Assembly (NCBI RefSeq): GCF_019091455.1
Contig: NZ_JAGXJN010000017.1
Span: 62,001 to 126,000, forward strand
Length of the DNA: 64,000 nt
Direction: 5' to 3'
Source: Chitinophaga sp. GbtcB8
GTDB lineage: Bacteria; Bacteroidota; Bacteroidia; Chitinophagales; Chitinophagaceae
The position numbers were made by a program, and so were the translations under genes. Below the pieces are notes generated by a model. That model made no database searches. It saw only the letters and a program-made list of their open reading frames with translations, and was not told where the DNA came from. Of this stretch, positions 53,784-63,068 are shown in pieces. Every line of letters begins with the position of its first letter. Position 1 is the first letter of the stretch.

Positions 53784-56700
53784 ATGCTGGTTAGTAACAA
53801 GCATTTTACTCCTGTTATAGGACTGGATATACATATTGTAATATTGTTTGGTTTTCCCATTCCGTTACCGCATCCATATATCGGGTTTGTGGTAGACCCT
53901 ATGGACTATATCCCCTTTTTAGGCGCCACCACAAAGATCAATCATGTACCCCGTGGTAAAAGCGATACCAGTGGTATTTTCATCATCCTGGTCCATATAC
54001 CGATGGGTGGCCCCTTCCTGATGGCTCCTCTGATCGGGCATGATTCTGTGAACTTCTTCGGCAGCAAAACCGTGACGGTGGAAGGCAACCTGATGAGCCC
54101 TTCCGGCCATATGTTAATGACGTGTAATGATATTGGCATCCCACTTTCCCTGCAACCCGGCAAAAAGCTTAAACCTTTGCCCAGCATGTATTTACCCACT
54201 TCATTTTCCATACCGCTTTCTTTTGGCAGGCCGGTAACAGTGGGTGGCCCCTATGTGCCGGACTGGTCGGGCGCATTGCTGAACCTTGTTACCTCCTTTG
54301 GATTTGGCGCGCTCATGAAGGGATTAGGAAAAGGGATGAAAGCGCTGGGAAAAGCCGCTAAAAAGGCCAAAAAAAAGATCACTGATTTTAACCTGGCCCA
54401 CCAGAAAAAAATTGGCGGGAGTGATAAGCTGAGCCGCCTGCTTTGTAAGCTGGGCTTTGAGCCTGTAGACCTTGTACAGGGCATTGTAATAAATGAGGGA
54501 ACAGACTTTGAATTGCCAGGCCCTATACCGTTGAAATGGGAACGCTGCTGGAACAGTGATAGCCAGCATCATGGGTTATTAGGCCATGGCAACCATTTTT
54601 CCCATGACCTGCGGCTGTTGGAGCTGGCAAATGAAGATGCCACGGCCTTATTATTAGGCGACGGGCGCAGCACTACCTTTGAATATTTACCGTATGCGGG
54701 CAACAGCGGCTACAACCGTCCCGAACGGTTAACGCTTACCCGTACCGGCCTGGATGAATACCAGCTCTTCGATCACAGGGAACGTTTATACTACCACTTT
54801 CGCAGGTTGCATCCCCATGACCAACAGTACCGCCTATACGCTATCCGTAATGATGCCGGGGCCATGATCAGCTTTCACTACAATAATAAGGAGCACCTGG
54901 TACAGGTTATTGACAGCGCTAACCGGCAGCTGCATATAGAAACTGATACAGAAGGCCGTATGACACGTGTTACGGCACATCATCGCGGGCAGCAGCAGGT
55001 GCTGGTAAAATATGATTACAATGATGCAGGTGACCTTTGTGCAATTACCGATGCGCTGGATCAAACCACCCGCATACAATTCCGCAACCACCGGATGGTA
55101 GCTAAAACAGACCGTAACGGACAAACCTTCTACTGGGAATATGATAACAAAGGCCGTTGTACCCATACCTGGGGCGATGGTGGTATACTGGAAGGGTGGT
55201 TGGAATATTACCCGGAGAAAGGTTATAACACCGTAACCAATTCATTGGGGCATGTTACCACCTATTATTATACACCTGATTTTTTAGTTACGCAGATAAA
55301 AGACCCGCTGGGCAATTCCCGTTTCACAGAATATACTGATGAATTTGATATTTACCGGCAAATAGATGAGGAAGCTAATATTACCGGTTATTCCTATGAT
55401 GAGCGTGGAAACCGTATCAGTATTGAAAAACCGGATGGCAGTGCCTTTACATTTAATTATGATGCGGAAGACCGCCTTACATTAGTAACAGATCCGCATG
55501 GCAACAGCCGTACTTATATTTACTATAAGCATGGGCCGCACAGAGGGTTGGTGCATACGATCACGGAGGCAACCGGCGGTATCACTATATTCCGTTATAA
55601 CGCACAAAACCTGCTTAGTAAAGTAGAAGATGACCAGGGACATACTACCCTGCTGGAATATGATGAAGACCATAACCTTTCTGCACTTACCCTGCCGGAC
55701 AAAGGGTTTGCCAGCTGGGAATATGACGCATGGGGACATTGTATTAAGGCGGTTAACCCCTTGCAACAGGAACAATCTTTCCGTTATGATGTGCTGGGGC
55801 GCGCCACCGATGCGCATTTGGTAGATGGAAATCACGTAGAGCTGCAGTACAATGCCTATATGCAGGTAGTGCAGGTAAGGGATAAGCATCATCATGTACA
55901 TTACGGCTATACGCCTTTAGGTAACCTGAAGCTGCGGGAAGAAAACGGCGCCAGGATACACTTTGTATATGATAAACAGGAGCAGCTTACCGGGCTGGTA
56001 AACGAGCATGGAGAAATGTACCGGTTTACCCGCAACGGCCGTGGCGATATTATACAGGAAACCGGCTTTGATGGACTAACCCGTCATTACCACCGGAATG
56101 CTGCCCGCAAAGTGGCCCGGGTACAACGCCCCGGCAGGCAATGGACAGCATACGAATATGATTATAACGGGCTCATGACCCGGGTGGAGCATAGTGATGG
56201 CAGCTGGGAAACTTATAACTATAATCTTAACGGCCAGCTTACAGAAGCGGTGAATGAGCATTGTACTGTTAAATTACAGCGGGATGCAATGGGGCGTGTG
56301 ATACAGGAATCGCAGAATGGGTACACCATCCATAGTAATTATGGTTATGACGGAAAACGCAGCCATATTAAAAGCAGCCTGGGTGCCGATATACACGTTA
56401 CCCGCAATGCAGCCGGCGACATTACTGATATGCAGGCGCAAGGCACTAATACTCCCTGGGCTATGCACATTGAGCGTAATTTATTGGGTCTGGAAATAGA
56501 GCGTAGCCTGCCGGGTGGGGTTAAAAGCTGCTGGACCTATGACAAGACCGGCATGCCGGACACACATGCCGTGAACAGCAATGGGCGTAGAACCCGCCAG
56601 CTTAATTACCGCTGGGATGCCAATCAGCGGCTAAAGCAAATTACCAATGGCATTAGCGGTGGTATAACAAAATTCGGGCATGATGATTTTGCGAACCTGG

Positions 56701-57950
56701 CATGGGCCCAATATGAGAATGGGGAATATGATTATCGCCTGCCGGATAAAGCAGGCAATCTTTATAGAACGCAGCACCGTAACGACCGTAAATATGGCCC
56801 GGGTGGCAGGCTGCAGGAAACACAGAATGCGCGGTTTGTTTATGATGATGAGGGAAATGTGATTAAAAAGATCGTGAATGTTGCGCCGGCAGGACAAGCT
56901 GTTTGGGGATATGAATGGTATGCCAGTGGCGCGCTCAGGAAGGTAGTGCGCCCTGATGGTAAGGTGGTGGAGTTCCGTTATGATCCCTTGGGCCGGCGCA
57001 TTGAAAAGCAGTATAACGGGCTGCTTACCCGTTTTGTGTGGGATGGGAAGGTGCCGCTGCATGAATGGAGCTACCCGGCAAAAGACCGGCCCGCGATCAC
57101 TATTAATGAACTTGGGGATGTGGTACAGGACCACCCGGAACCAGTTCCGGCTGAAACATTGGCCTGCTGGGTGTTTGAAGAGGGCTCCTTTGCACCCGCA
57201 GCAAAAATTATTAATGGCAGGCACTACTCTGTTATCACCGACTATTTGGGTACGCCCTGCGAAGCCTATGATGAAGCAGGAGAAAAAGTATGGTCGTGCG
57301 GATTGGATATTTATGGGAAGGTGCGTAAGTTCGAAGGAGAAAGGAACTTAATACCGTTCCGGTATAAAGGCCAGTATGAAGATGAAGAAACAGGGTTATA
57401 TTACAACCGGTTCCGGTATTACTGCCCGGAGGAAGGGCGGTACCTTAGCCAGGATCCGGTCAGGCTCAAAGGCGGGATGCAGTTATATAGTTATGTGTGG
57501 GATGTGAATAAGCAGACCGATGTATTTGGGCTGGCTATTGATTATACCGGAGTAGAGCTGGAAAACCAATTGGGCAATCCCCTGGGTGAATTTGACGGAA
57601 TAGATATGGGAGCCGAAACATTTATTGAAGATAAATCGGCAGAGGGGCTTGCCATTCCGCACCCAAGAACCGGTGAAATGCCGGATCCCGGGAGATGGGC
57701 TGAAAAACAGATCTATAGAAAGACAGCAGTGAGGATTAATAACCTGGCCGTTGCCACGGCAACGCGGCCAACTGGGAACGGCTCTCCTGTAGTGCCAACA
57801 ATAGAGGAAATAAGGAACTTCAGGAAATTACATTTTAAAATGGATGCTGATACGCCGGAATTACGCGCCGCCGTTGATACACAGCTCGCAAACCTGAAGA
57901 ATAGTTTCCCTGATTGGTCCTTTTCAGCTGATTTTAATTGTAATTCTTAA
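53784..57950 (+). CDS. PAAR-like/RHS-repeat polymorphic toxin with nuclease-like C-terminal domain
   Basis: The 1388-residue protein has an N-terminal PAAR-like region (about 1-180, SPSGHMLMTCNDIGIPLSL), a helical linker (about 165-215), RHS/YD repeats (about 260-1180), and the RHS core EEGRYLSQDPVRLKGGMQLY, where such proteins self-cleave near the DPVRLKGG motif. The variable C-terminal domain is residues 1252-1388 after QTDVFGLA. It contains LGEFDGID (Asp 1271/1274) and IEDKSAEG (Glu 1282, Lys 1284), a PD-(D/E)XK-like nuclease signature. The likely immunity gene follows 19 bp downstream. The PAAR-like part suggests delivery by a secretion apparatus whose genes are not in this window. Confidence 0.9.
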   Translation: MLVSNKHFTPVIGLDIHIVILFGFPIPLPHPYIGFVVDPMDYIPFLGATTKINHVPRGKSDTSGIFIILVHIPMGGPFLMAPLIGHDSVNFFGSKTVTVEGNLMSPSGHMLMTCNDIGIPLSLQPGKKLKPLPSMYLPTSFSIPLSFGRPVTVGGPYVPDWSGALLNLVTSFGFGALMKGLGKGMKALGKAAKKAKKKITDFNLAHQKKIGGSDKLSRLLCKLGFEPVDLVQGIVINEGTDFELPGPIPLKWERCWNSDSQHHGLLGHGNHFSHDLRLLELANEDATALLLGDGRSTTFEYLPYAGNSGYNRPERLTLTRTGLDEYQLFDHRERLYYHFRRLHPHDQQYRLYAIRNDAGAMISFHYNNKEHLVQVIDSANRQLHIETDTEGRMTRVTAHHRGQQQVLVKYDYNDAGDLCAITDALDQTTRIQFRNHRMVAKTDRNGQTFYWEYDNKGRCTHTWGDGGILEGWLEYYPEKGYNTVTNSLGHVTTYYYTPDFLVTQIKDPLGNSRFTEYTDEFDIYRQIDEEANITGYSYDERGNRISIEKPDGSAFTFNYDAEDRLTLVTDPHGNSRTYIYYKHGPHRGLVHTITEATGGITIFRYNAQNLLSKVEDDQGHTTLLEYDEDHNLSALTLPDKGFASWEYDAWGHCIKAVNPLQQEQSFRYDVLGRATDAHLVDGNHVELQYNAYMQVVQVRDKHHHVHYGYTPLGNLKLREENGARIHFVYDKQEQLTGLVNEHGEMYRFTRNGRGDIIQETGFDGLTRHYHRNAARKVARVQRPGRQWTAYEYDYNGLMTRVEHSDGSWETYNYNLNGQLTEAVNEHCTVKLQRDAMGRVIQESQNGYTIHSNYGYDGKRSHIKSSLGADIHVTRNAAGDITDMQAQGTNTPWAMHIERNLLGLEIERSLPGGVKSCWTYDKTGMPDTHAVNSNGRRTRQLNYRWDANQRLKQITNGISGGITKFGHDDFANLAWAQYENGEYDYRLPDKAGNLYRTQHRNDRKYGPGGRLQETQNARFVYDDEGNVIKKIVNVAPAGQAVWGYEWYASGALRKVVRPDGKVVEFRYDPLGRRIEKQYNGLLTRFVWDGKVPLHEWSYPAKDRPAITINELGDVVQDHPEPVPAETLACWVFEEGSFAPAAKIINGRHYSVITDYLGTPCEAYDEAGEKVWSCGLDIYGKVRKFEGERNLIPFRYKGQYEDEETGLYYNRFRYYCPEEGRYLSQDPVRLKGGMQLYSYVWDVNKQTDVFGLAIDYTGVELENQLGNPLGEFDGIDMGAETFIEDKSAEGLAIPHPRTGEMPDPGRWAEKQIYRKTAVRINNLAVATATRPTGNGSPVVPTIEEIRNFRKLHFKMDADTPELRAAVDTQLANLKNSFPDWSFSADFNCNS

Positions 57951-57969
57951 TTTACCAGATAGTATATAT

Positions 57970-58290
57970 ATGTCAGTAGCACTTTTTGGATTAACGATAA
58001 ATGGGAACGAAGAGAATACCTACATTCCTCTTGCCACAGAAGAGGTATTTAATAAGATCTGGCTGCCTGCGGCGAGGGAGCACCAGCTGCAATGGATCAG
58101 TGCATTTGGAGCGGGGCATAGCTATACCAGGGAGGATATTGCTGGCATCCTGGAAGAGCTGGGCCGGCTAAGCGGTATAATTGAAAAAATGAAGAAAGAA
58201 GATGAGGTGCTGTTGCGGATTAAAACATTGCATGATTTTTTGAAAAAGCTGGAACATGAGGAGGGGACAATTGAGTTTTCGATAGGATAG
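57970..58290 (+). CDS. Probable immunity protein for the RHS toxin
   Basis: A 106-residue cytoplasmic protein (SVALFGLTINGNEENTYIPL at the start) with no recognised family and a helical, charged C-terminal half. The assignment rests on position: it lies 19 bp after the RHS toxin stop in the same direction and is closed by its own terminator, the standard place for an immunity gene. The acidic lysine/glutamate-rich surface is compatible with binding a nucleic-acid enzyme. Confidence 0.65.
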   Translation: MSVALFGLTINGNEENTYIPLATEEVFNKIWLPAAREHQLQWISAFGAGHSYTREDIAGILEELGRLSGIIEKMKKEDEVLLRIKTLHDFLKKLEHEEGTIEFSIG

Positions 58291-58314
58291 GTTTTATTTT
58301 TATACTTATTACAG

Positions 58315-58352
58315 AACCCGCGTAATACCTGATTTACGCGGGTTTATTTTTT
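58315..58352 (+). terminator. Rho-independent terminator of the toxin/immunity operon
   Basis: The 11-bp arms AACCCGCGTAA and TTACGCGGGTT pair perfectly, and TATTTTTT follows. It lies 25 bp after the immunity gene stop. Confidence 0.85.
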
Positions 58353-58464
58353 AGTTCCATTGCTGATGCTTCGTACCAGCTTTCGTTTTCTTTTCCTGGC
58401 ATTGGACCATCCAGACACTTCCCATAAATATGCCGCCCATTTTATCAAGTACTTAAAACATTGT

Positions 58465-58491
58465 ATAATACTTGCTTTTGTCAAGTATTAT
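58465..58491. promoter_or_regulatory. Palindromic operator upstream of the MarR gene
   Basis: ATAATACTTG (58465-58474) and CAAGTATTAT (58482-58491) are a perfect 10-bp inverted repeat with a 7-bp centre. A third half-site-like TCAAGTACT is at 58445-58453. The site overlaps the promoter, as expected for an autoregulatory MarR operator. Confidence 0.6.
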
Positions 58492-58495
58492 TTTT

Positions 58496-58503
58496 TACCT
58501 TTG
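58496..58503 (+). promoter_or_regulatory. -7 promoter box immediately before the MarR start codon
   Basis: TACCTTTG is a full TAnnTTTG match ending 4 bp before the ATG at 58508. Transcription would begin at or very near the ATG, implying a leaderless mRNA. A TTG at 58472-58474 may serve as the -33 element. Confidence 0.5.
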
Positions 58504-58507
58504 TTCC

Positions 58508-58948
58508 ATGAAAAAAGAGCTGGTAAATACCCTGCGCGATTTTAACCGGTTTTATACAACGGTGCTGGGCGTTGTCAATAACCACATCCTGGAAAGTGAT
58601 TATTCGCTTACAGAAGCGAGGATTATTTATGAGGTGAACGAACAGGAAGGAATCACCGCAAGAGCCATAAAGGAAAAGCTGCAAATAGATGAAGGTTACA
58701 TGAGCCGGATGGTGGCTAAGCTGGTAAAACAGGGTGCGGTGAAGAAAAAGCAATCCAAAGAAGACAAAAGGATCTTTGCCCTGGCGCTTACCGCCAAAGG
58801 CCGGCAAATAGCAGCAGATATTAACCGCCAGTCAGATGAGCAGGTGAAAAACCTGGTTAAGCACCTGGATCTAAAAGAGCGGGAACAGCTGGCTGGGTTA
58901 ATTATGCAGGTAAAACAGCTGTTGGAAAAAGGAAATGCGGAAAAATAA
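58508..58948 (+). CDS. MarR-family transcriptional regulator
   Basis: The 146-residue winged-helix protein has ITARAIKEKLQIDEGYMSRM (recognition helix) and the wing KKKQSKEDKRIFALALTAKG, as in MarR. The start at ATG 58508 fits the family; a TTG at 58472 would add 12 hydrophobic residues. Its stop is 2 bp before the GNAT gene, and similar MarR and GNAT domains also occur fused in other bacteria. The palindrome just upstream suggests autoregulation. Confidence 0.92.
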   Translation: MKKELVNTLRDFNRFYTTVLGVVNNHILESDYSLTEARIIYEVNEQEGITARAIKEKLQIDEGYMSRMVAKLVKQGAVKKKQSKEDKRIFALALTAKGRQIAADINRQSDEQVKNLVKHLDLKEREQLAGLIMQVKQLLEKGNAEK

Positions 58949-58950
58949 AA

Positions 58951-59433
58951 ATGCAGATGGAAAACATTCACTTTAAAATAGCAGAGACAGCGCAGGACTT
59001 TGAGGATGGAAAAAAACTTTTTGAAGAATATGCCGCCTCTCTTGATTTTGATCTTGGATTCCAGGGATTCAAAAATGAGCTTGCGGCCCTAAGCCGGCAA
59101 TACCAGGCTCCTGAAGGAGCGCTGTTAATATGTACTTATAATGAGGACGCGGTTGGCTGTGCCGGTATCCGCAAACTTTCTGAAACCACCGCAGAACTAA
59201 AGCGGCTGTATGTAAAACCTGCATTCAGAAGCCTTAAGATCGGGAAAGAGTTGCTGGCCTTGGCAACAGGCACTGCAAAAAAGCTCCACTATCACTATAT
59301 CCGGCTGGATACGGTGCCCGGCCAGGAAAAGGCACAAACATTGTATCATCACCTGGGATTTTACACCATTGACGCCTACCGGCATAACCCTATTGCAGGA
59401 ACTATTTATATGGAGAAGAAGCTGATTGATTAA
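58951..59433 (+). CDS. GNAT-family N-acetyltransferase
   Basis: The 160-residue protein has the acetyl-CoA-binding GNAT core: GCAGIRKLSETTAELKRLYV, VKPAFRSLKIGKELLALA (motif A, R-x-x-K/G-x-G-like) and YHHLGFYTIDAY. Substrate unknown; it may modify a small toxic compound, given the MarR regulator 2 bp upstream. It is the second gene of the operon. Confidence 0.92.
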   Translation: MQMENIHFKIAETAQDFEDGKKLFEEYAASLDFDLGFQGFKNELAALSRQYQAPEGALLICTYNEDAVGCAGIRKLSETTAELKRLYVKPAFRSLKIGKELLALATGTAKKLHYHYIRLDTVPGQEKAQTLYHHLGFYTIDAYRHNPIAGTIYMEKKLID

Positions 59434-59449
59434 TTTTGATGGAAAGTAA

Positions 59450-60367
59450 ATGGTCATGAAAAATACGCCGCTTACACATATTAAAACAATCACTGAATAT
59501 CATGCGCTCATAGGGATCGCCAAACCGGCACATCCATTGATCAGTGTAATAAGTTTTGAAGACATCAAACGCATGGATGAACATGCCTATAGCTTCACAC
59601 ATAATTTTTACTCCATAGGGCTTAAAAGGAATTTTAATGGCAAAATGAAATACGGTCAGCAAGAGTATGATTTTGACGAAGGAGTAATGATCTTTATTTC
59701 TCCCGGCCAGGTTTTTACTATTGAGGCGGAGGAAGAGCTAAAACATTCAGGATGGCTGCTGCTGGTGCATCCTGATTATTTATGGAATACCTCCTTAGCC
59801 AAAACAATAAAACAGTACGAATATTTTAGCTATGCAGTAAATGAAGCCTTGCATCTTTCAGAGAAAGAAGAAGTAATGGTTACCGGTATTATGCAAAATA
59901 TTGAGCAGGAATACCATGCAAATATTGATAAGTTCAGCAAAAAAGTAATTATTGCCCAGCTTGAATTATTGCTAACCTATGCCGACCGGTTTTATCAGCG
60001 CCAGTTCATCACCCGGGAAATTACGAACCATAAGCTCCTTGACCGGCTGGAAGATCTTCTTGCGGAATATTTTAACAGCGATGCATTGGCAAAAAAGGGA
60101 TTGCCAACGGTGCAATATATTGCCGGCGCATTAAATGTATCCCCCAATTATTTAAGTGTATTGCTAAACGTGTTAACGGGCCAAAGCACCCAGCAACACA
60201 TACATGATAAGTTAATAGAAAAGGCAAAAGAGAAATTGTCCACTACCACTTTATCCGTTAGCGAAATTGCCTATGAAATAGGGTTAGAACATTCACAGTC
60301 TTTCAGCAAATTATTCAAAAGCAAAACTAATCTTTCACCTTTAGCCTTCCGGCAATCTTTCAACTAA
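59450..60367 (+). CDS. AraC-family transcriptional regulator
   Basis: The 305-residue protein has an N-terminal cupin-like sensing domain (about 60-150, EGVMIFISPGQVFTIEAEEE) and a C-terminal AraC DNA-binding domain with two helix-turn-helix motifs (VSPNYLSVLLNVLTGQSTQQ and LSVSEIAYEIGLEHSQSFSK, then FKSKTNLSPLAFRQSF). The effector is unknown. It lies 16 bp after the GNAT gene and before an NmrA-like gene it may control. Confidence 0.92.
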   Translation: MVMKNTPLTHIKTITEYHALIGIAKPAHPLISVISFEDIKRMDEHAYSFTHNFYSIGLKRNFNGKMKYGQQEYDFDEGVMIFISPGQVFTIEAEEELKHSGWLLLVHPDYLWNTSLAKTIKQYEYFSYAVNEALHLSEKEEVMVTGIMQNIEQEYHANIDKFSKKVIIAQLELLLTYADRFYQRQFITREITNHKLLDRLEDLLAEYFNSDALAKKGLPTVQYIAGALNVSPNYLSVLLNVLTGQSTQQHIHDKLIEKAKEKLSTTTLSVSEIAYEIGLEHSQSFSKLFKSKTNLSPLAFRQSFN

Positions 60368-60466
60368 CCCGTATAGTAAAGAAACGGCTACAACAACCTG
60401 AGATTAAGCTACAGGAATAGATCCTGGAGGCAGGACCTTTGTGTAAGAAACAAAAGCGAAACATTT

Positions 60467-61345
60467 ATGAAAGTTGTAGTAACAGGTTCTTTAGGGCATG
60501 TTGCCCAGCCACTGGCAAAGGGGCTGGTACAAAAAGGGCACAAGGTTACCGTGATCAGCAGCAAAGCAGAAAAACAAAAGGATATTGAAGCCCTGGGCGC
60601 CACGGCAGCTATTGGCTCGCTGGAAAACGTTGATTTCCTGGTAGCTGTTCTTACCGGCGCGGATGCCGTGTTTGCCATGGTGCCGCCAAACTTTGCTGAA
60701 CCTGACCAGATAGCCTATTACAGCCGGATAGGCAGCAATTATGCACAGGCCATTCAGCAGTCGGGTATAAAACGCGTGGTACACCTTAGCAGTTATGGTG
60801 CGCACCTGGAAAAAGATTCAGGGTTCATCCTGGGGTCCCATAAGATAGAGGGCCTGCTGAATAGCCTGTCAGGGATAGCTATTACGCATCTGCGCGCAGG
60901 TTACTTCTATTATAATTTGTACAATCTTATAGATATAATAAAAGAGCAGGGTTTTATGGCCGCAAACTATGGTACAGATGATAAGCTGATACTGGTGCAC
61001 CCGGAGGATATTGCTGCTGCTGCGCTGGACGAGCTGGAAACAGCTGCTACAGGAAAGAATGTGCGGTACGTGGTAAGCGATGAGCGTACAGCCAATGAAA
61101 TTGCGGGCGTTTTAGGCGCTGCTATTGGCAAGCCGGATCTGAAATGGCTAACCTTTACCAATGAACAAACGCAGGAAAGGTTAGAAAAGAAAGGAGTGCC
61201 GGTGCATATTGCTGCCAAGCTGGTAGAAATGGGCGCCAGCCTCCATAGCGGTGCATTGATAGCGGATTATGAGCTGCATAAGCCGGCTGCCATGGGAAAA
61301 ATAAAGCTGGAAACTTTTGCAAAGGAGTTTGCCGCTGCTTTTTAA
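60467..61345 (+). CDS. NmrA-like NAD(P)-binding protein (atypical SDR)
   Basis: The 292-residue protein has a Rossmann NAD(P) site at the N-terminus (VVVTGSLGHVAQPLAKGLVQ) and follows the NmrA/QOR2 pattern: VFAMVPPNF, VVHLSSYGAHLE, LRAGYFYYNL and LVHPEDIAAAALDEL. It lacks the classical YxxxK tyrosine, so it may be a quinone/redox sensor or reductase. An intrinsic terminator follows. The AraC regulator upstream is in the same direction. Confidence 0.88.
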   Translation: MKVVVTGSLGHVAQPLAKGLVQKGHKVTVISSKAEKQKDIEALGATAAIGSLENVDFLVAVLTGADAVFAMVPPNFAEPDQIAYYSRIGSNYAQAIQQSGIKRVVHLSSYGAHLEKDSGFILGSHKIEGLLNSLSGIAITHLRAGYFYYNLYNLIDIIKEQGFMAANYGTDDKLILVHPEDIAAAALDELETAATGKNVRYVVSDERTANEIAGVLGAAIGKPDLKWLTFTNEQTQERLEKKGVPVHIAAKLVEMGASLHSGALIADYELHKPAAMGKIKLETFAKEFAAAF

Positions 61346-61366
61346 AACAGGTTATTGTATTTACAC

Positions 61367-61397
61367 AAAGGGCTGTTCCAAAAGGGGCAGCCTTTTT
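61367..61397 (+). terminator. Terminator after the NmrA-like gene
   Basis: The arms AAAGGGCTG and CAGCCTTTT pair, and the right arm runs into five T, 20 bp after the stop. Confidence 0.75.
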
Positions 61398-61444
61398 ATT
61401 GTACAGTACTTTCTATCTTTCACCCTGTCCGGATCTCCCCATTA

Positions 61445-61487
61445 TAATGTCTAATAAATACCCTATAACATATAAATTTAGACATTA
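61445..61487. promoter_or_regulatory. Inverted repeat upstream of the MFS gene
   Basis: TAATGTCTAA (61445-61454) and TTAGACATTA (61478-61487) are perfect 10-bp arms with a 23-bp spacer, 84 bp before the ATG at 61572. It fits a two-site operator for a dimeric repressor. Confidence 0.5.
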
Positions 61488-61571
61488 GCTTTACCTCCTT
61501 TAACAGGAACACGTATATACTGCCCCGTGAGCCATTTAGTGTAAGGGCTTAAAATTTGAATAATCACAGTT

Positions 61572-62771
61572 ATGAAAATGAAACAAGGCGAGTTTATTGC
61601 GCTGTCGGCCTGCACCATGATCCTGACAGCTTTGGGAATAGACATTATGCTCCCGGTGTTTGCGGAGCTGCGGAAGCATTTTGGGCTCCCGCCTGAATCT
61701 ACTGCTACTGCACAGATCATTACGTTTTTTTTCCTGGGGCAAACTGCGCAGATCATTTTTGGCGCGTTTTCAGACCGTTACGGACGCCTGGCCATCCTAC
61801 GGGTAGGATTCCCGCTTTATATCATTGGTGGAATAGCTGCCGCCTTTGCACCCAGCCTGCAGCTGATGTTTGCAGCCCGCTTTGTAGCCGGGGTGGGAGC
61901 ATCAGCCGTATTTATGACCACCATTGCGGGGGTGCGTGACCGTTTTGTAGGGGACCAGATGGCCCGCATTATGTCCCTGATCTTTACCATCTTCCTGTTT
62001 ACCCCGGTGCTGGCGCCTTTCTTAGGAATAGCTATTCTGTCCGTATCATCCTGGCAGATGGTATTTCTTACGCCTCCTTTGTTTGCGGTTATTATTTTTT
62101 GCTGGTCATTCAGGCTGGAAGAATCCCTTCCGCCGGAACAACGCAGCTCCCTTAACTGGACCGGTTTCGGCCAATCCATCCGCAAGGTTATCGGCAATCG
62201 CACTTTTCTTCGCTATACCACTGTTACCACGGCTCTTTTCACGGCATTAAGCTCGTACATTTCCAGCTCTGAGCATATTGTGGGGGAGATCTATGGCAGG
62301 CCCAAACTATTTCCCTGGATCTTTGGAGGTATGGGGCTGGTCATGTCGCTTTGTACCTTAATGAATGCCCGCCTTTCATCCCGGTATGGAGCGCGGCGCA
62401 CCATCCGGGGACTCCTTATTATTTATACGATAATAGCGGGCCTCTTACTGCTGCTTACCTTCACTTTGGGCGATCCGCCCGGTATGCTTTTATTCTTTAT
62501 TGCGGTGGCCCTGCTGATGGCGCTGAATTTAGCTGTGGAGCCAAACAGCAGCGCGTTAGCGCTGGAGCCAATGGGAAACATGGCAGGTATGGCTTCCGCT
62601 GTTTATGGCACCTACTTCTTTTGCATTGGCGCATCCCTGGGATCGGTTATTAGTCATTTAATGGTTACAGATGTTTTTCCACTGGTGCTAAGCTTTTTTG
62701 TAATAGGAGTTATTACGTTGCTATTGGTATTTAGTGACCGCCGGCCTTTGAACCGGCCGGTTTCTGAGTGA
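61572..62771 (+). CDS. MFS transporter, Bcr/CflA-like drug exporter
   Basis: The 399-residue protein has about 12 hydrophobic segments, the loop motif GAFSDRYGRLAILRVG (motif A, residues about 62-78), and the early DIMLPVFAELRKHF of the Bcr/CflA and DHA1 families, which export drugs by proton antiport. The substrate cannot be predicted. Its control region contains a 10-bp inverted repeat, and it follows regulatory genes, which is in line with a substrate-induced exporter. Confidence 0.9.
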   Translation: MKMKQGEFIALSACTMILTALGIDIMLPVFAELRKHFGLPPESTATAQIITFFFLGQTAQIIFGAFSDRYGRLAILRVGFPLYIIGGIAAAFAPSLQLMFAARFVAGVGASAVFMTTIAGVRDRFVGDQMARIMSLIFTIFLFTPVLAPFLGIAILSVSSWQMVFLTPPLFAVIIFCWSFRLEESLPPEQRSSLNWTGFGQSIRKVIGNRTFLRYTTVTTALFTALSSYISSSEHIVGEIYGRPKLFPWIFGGMGLVMSLCTLMNARLSSRYGARRTIRGLLIIYTIIAGLLLLLTFTLGDPPGMLLFFIAVALLMALNLAVEPNSSALALEPMGNMAGMASAVYGTYFFCIGASLGSVISHLMVTDVFPLVLSFFVIGVITLLLVFSDRRPLNRPVSE

Positions 62772-62903
62772 AGGATGCCGGCAGCAGCGCTTATCAGTTT
62801 AAAGGAGGTACAGCAGTTTAATATTTACGGAGTAAAGAGATTAAAGATACTACGCTGGATAGTGTGGGAAAAATGGTGTTATAATGTTAAGCTTTATAAA
62901 TTT

Positions 62904-62940
62904 AAAGGGTTTCAGCTTGTTCAAAGCTGAAACCCTTTTT
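62904..62940 (+). terminator. Rho-independent terminator before the DnaB-like gene
   Basis: The perfect stem AAAGGGTTTCAGCTT / AAGCTGAAACCCTTT is followed by a T tract, 133 bp after the MFS stop. The region 62772-63068 holds nothing else recognisable. Confidence 0.8.
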
Positions 62941-63068
62941 GCGTTAACAATTGATTCACTTATTAAATACCCAAATTAATTATTATGCCTAAGAGTAAAG
63001 AAATTCCCTTTTGAAAAGTCGCTCAAAGTAGGAAGCACTGAAACAATTTTAACTAAATCAACAAAAAA

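Noticed and set aside
56631..57224. Long open frame antisense to the RHS gene
   Set aside because: It lies fully within the RHS coding sequence, has no promoter or family features, and is a by-product of codon use.
53784..57950. Tandem DNA repeats in the RHS gene
   Set aside because: The repetition is at protein level (YD repeats); no near-identical DNA repeats are seen.
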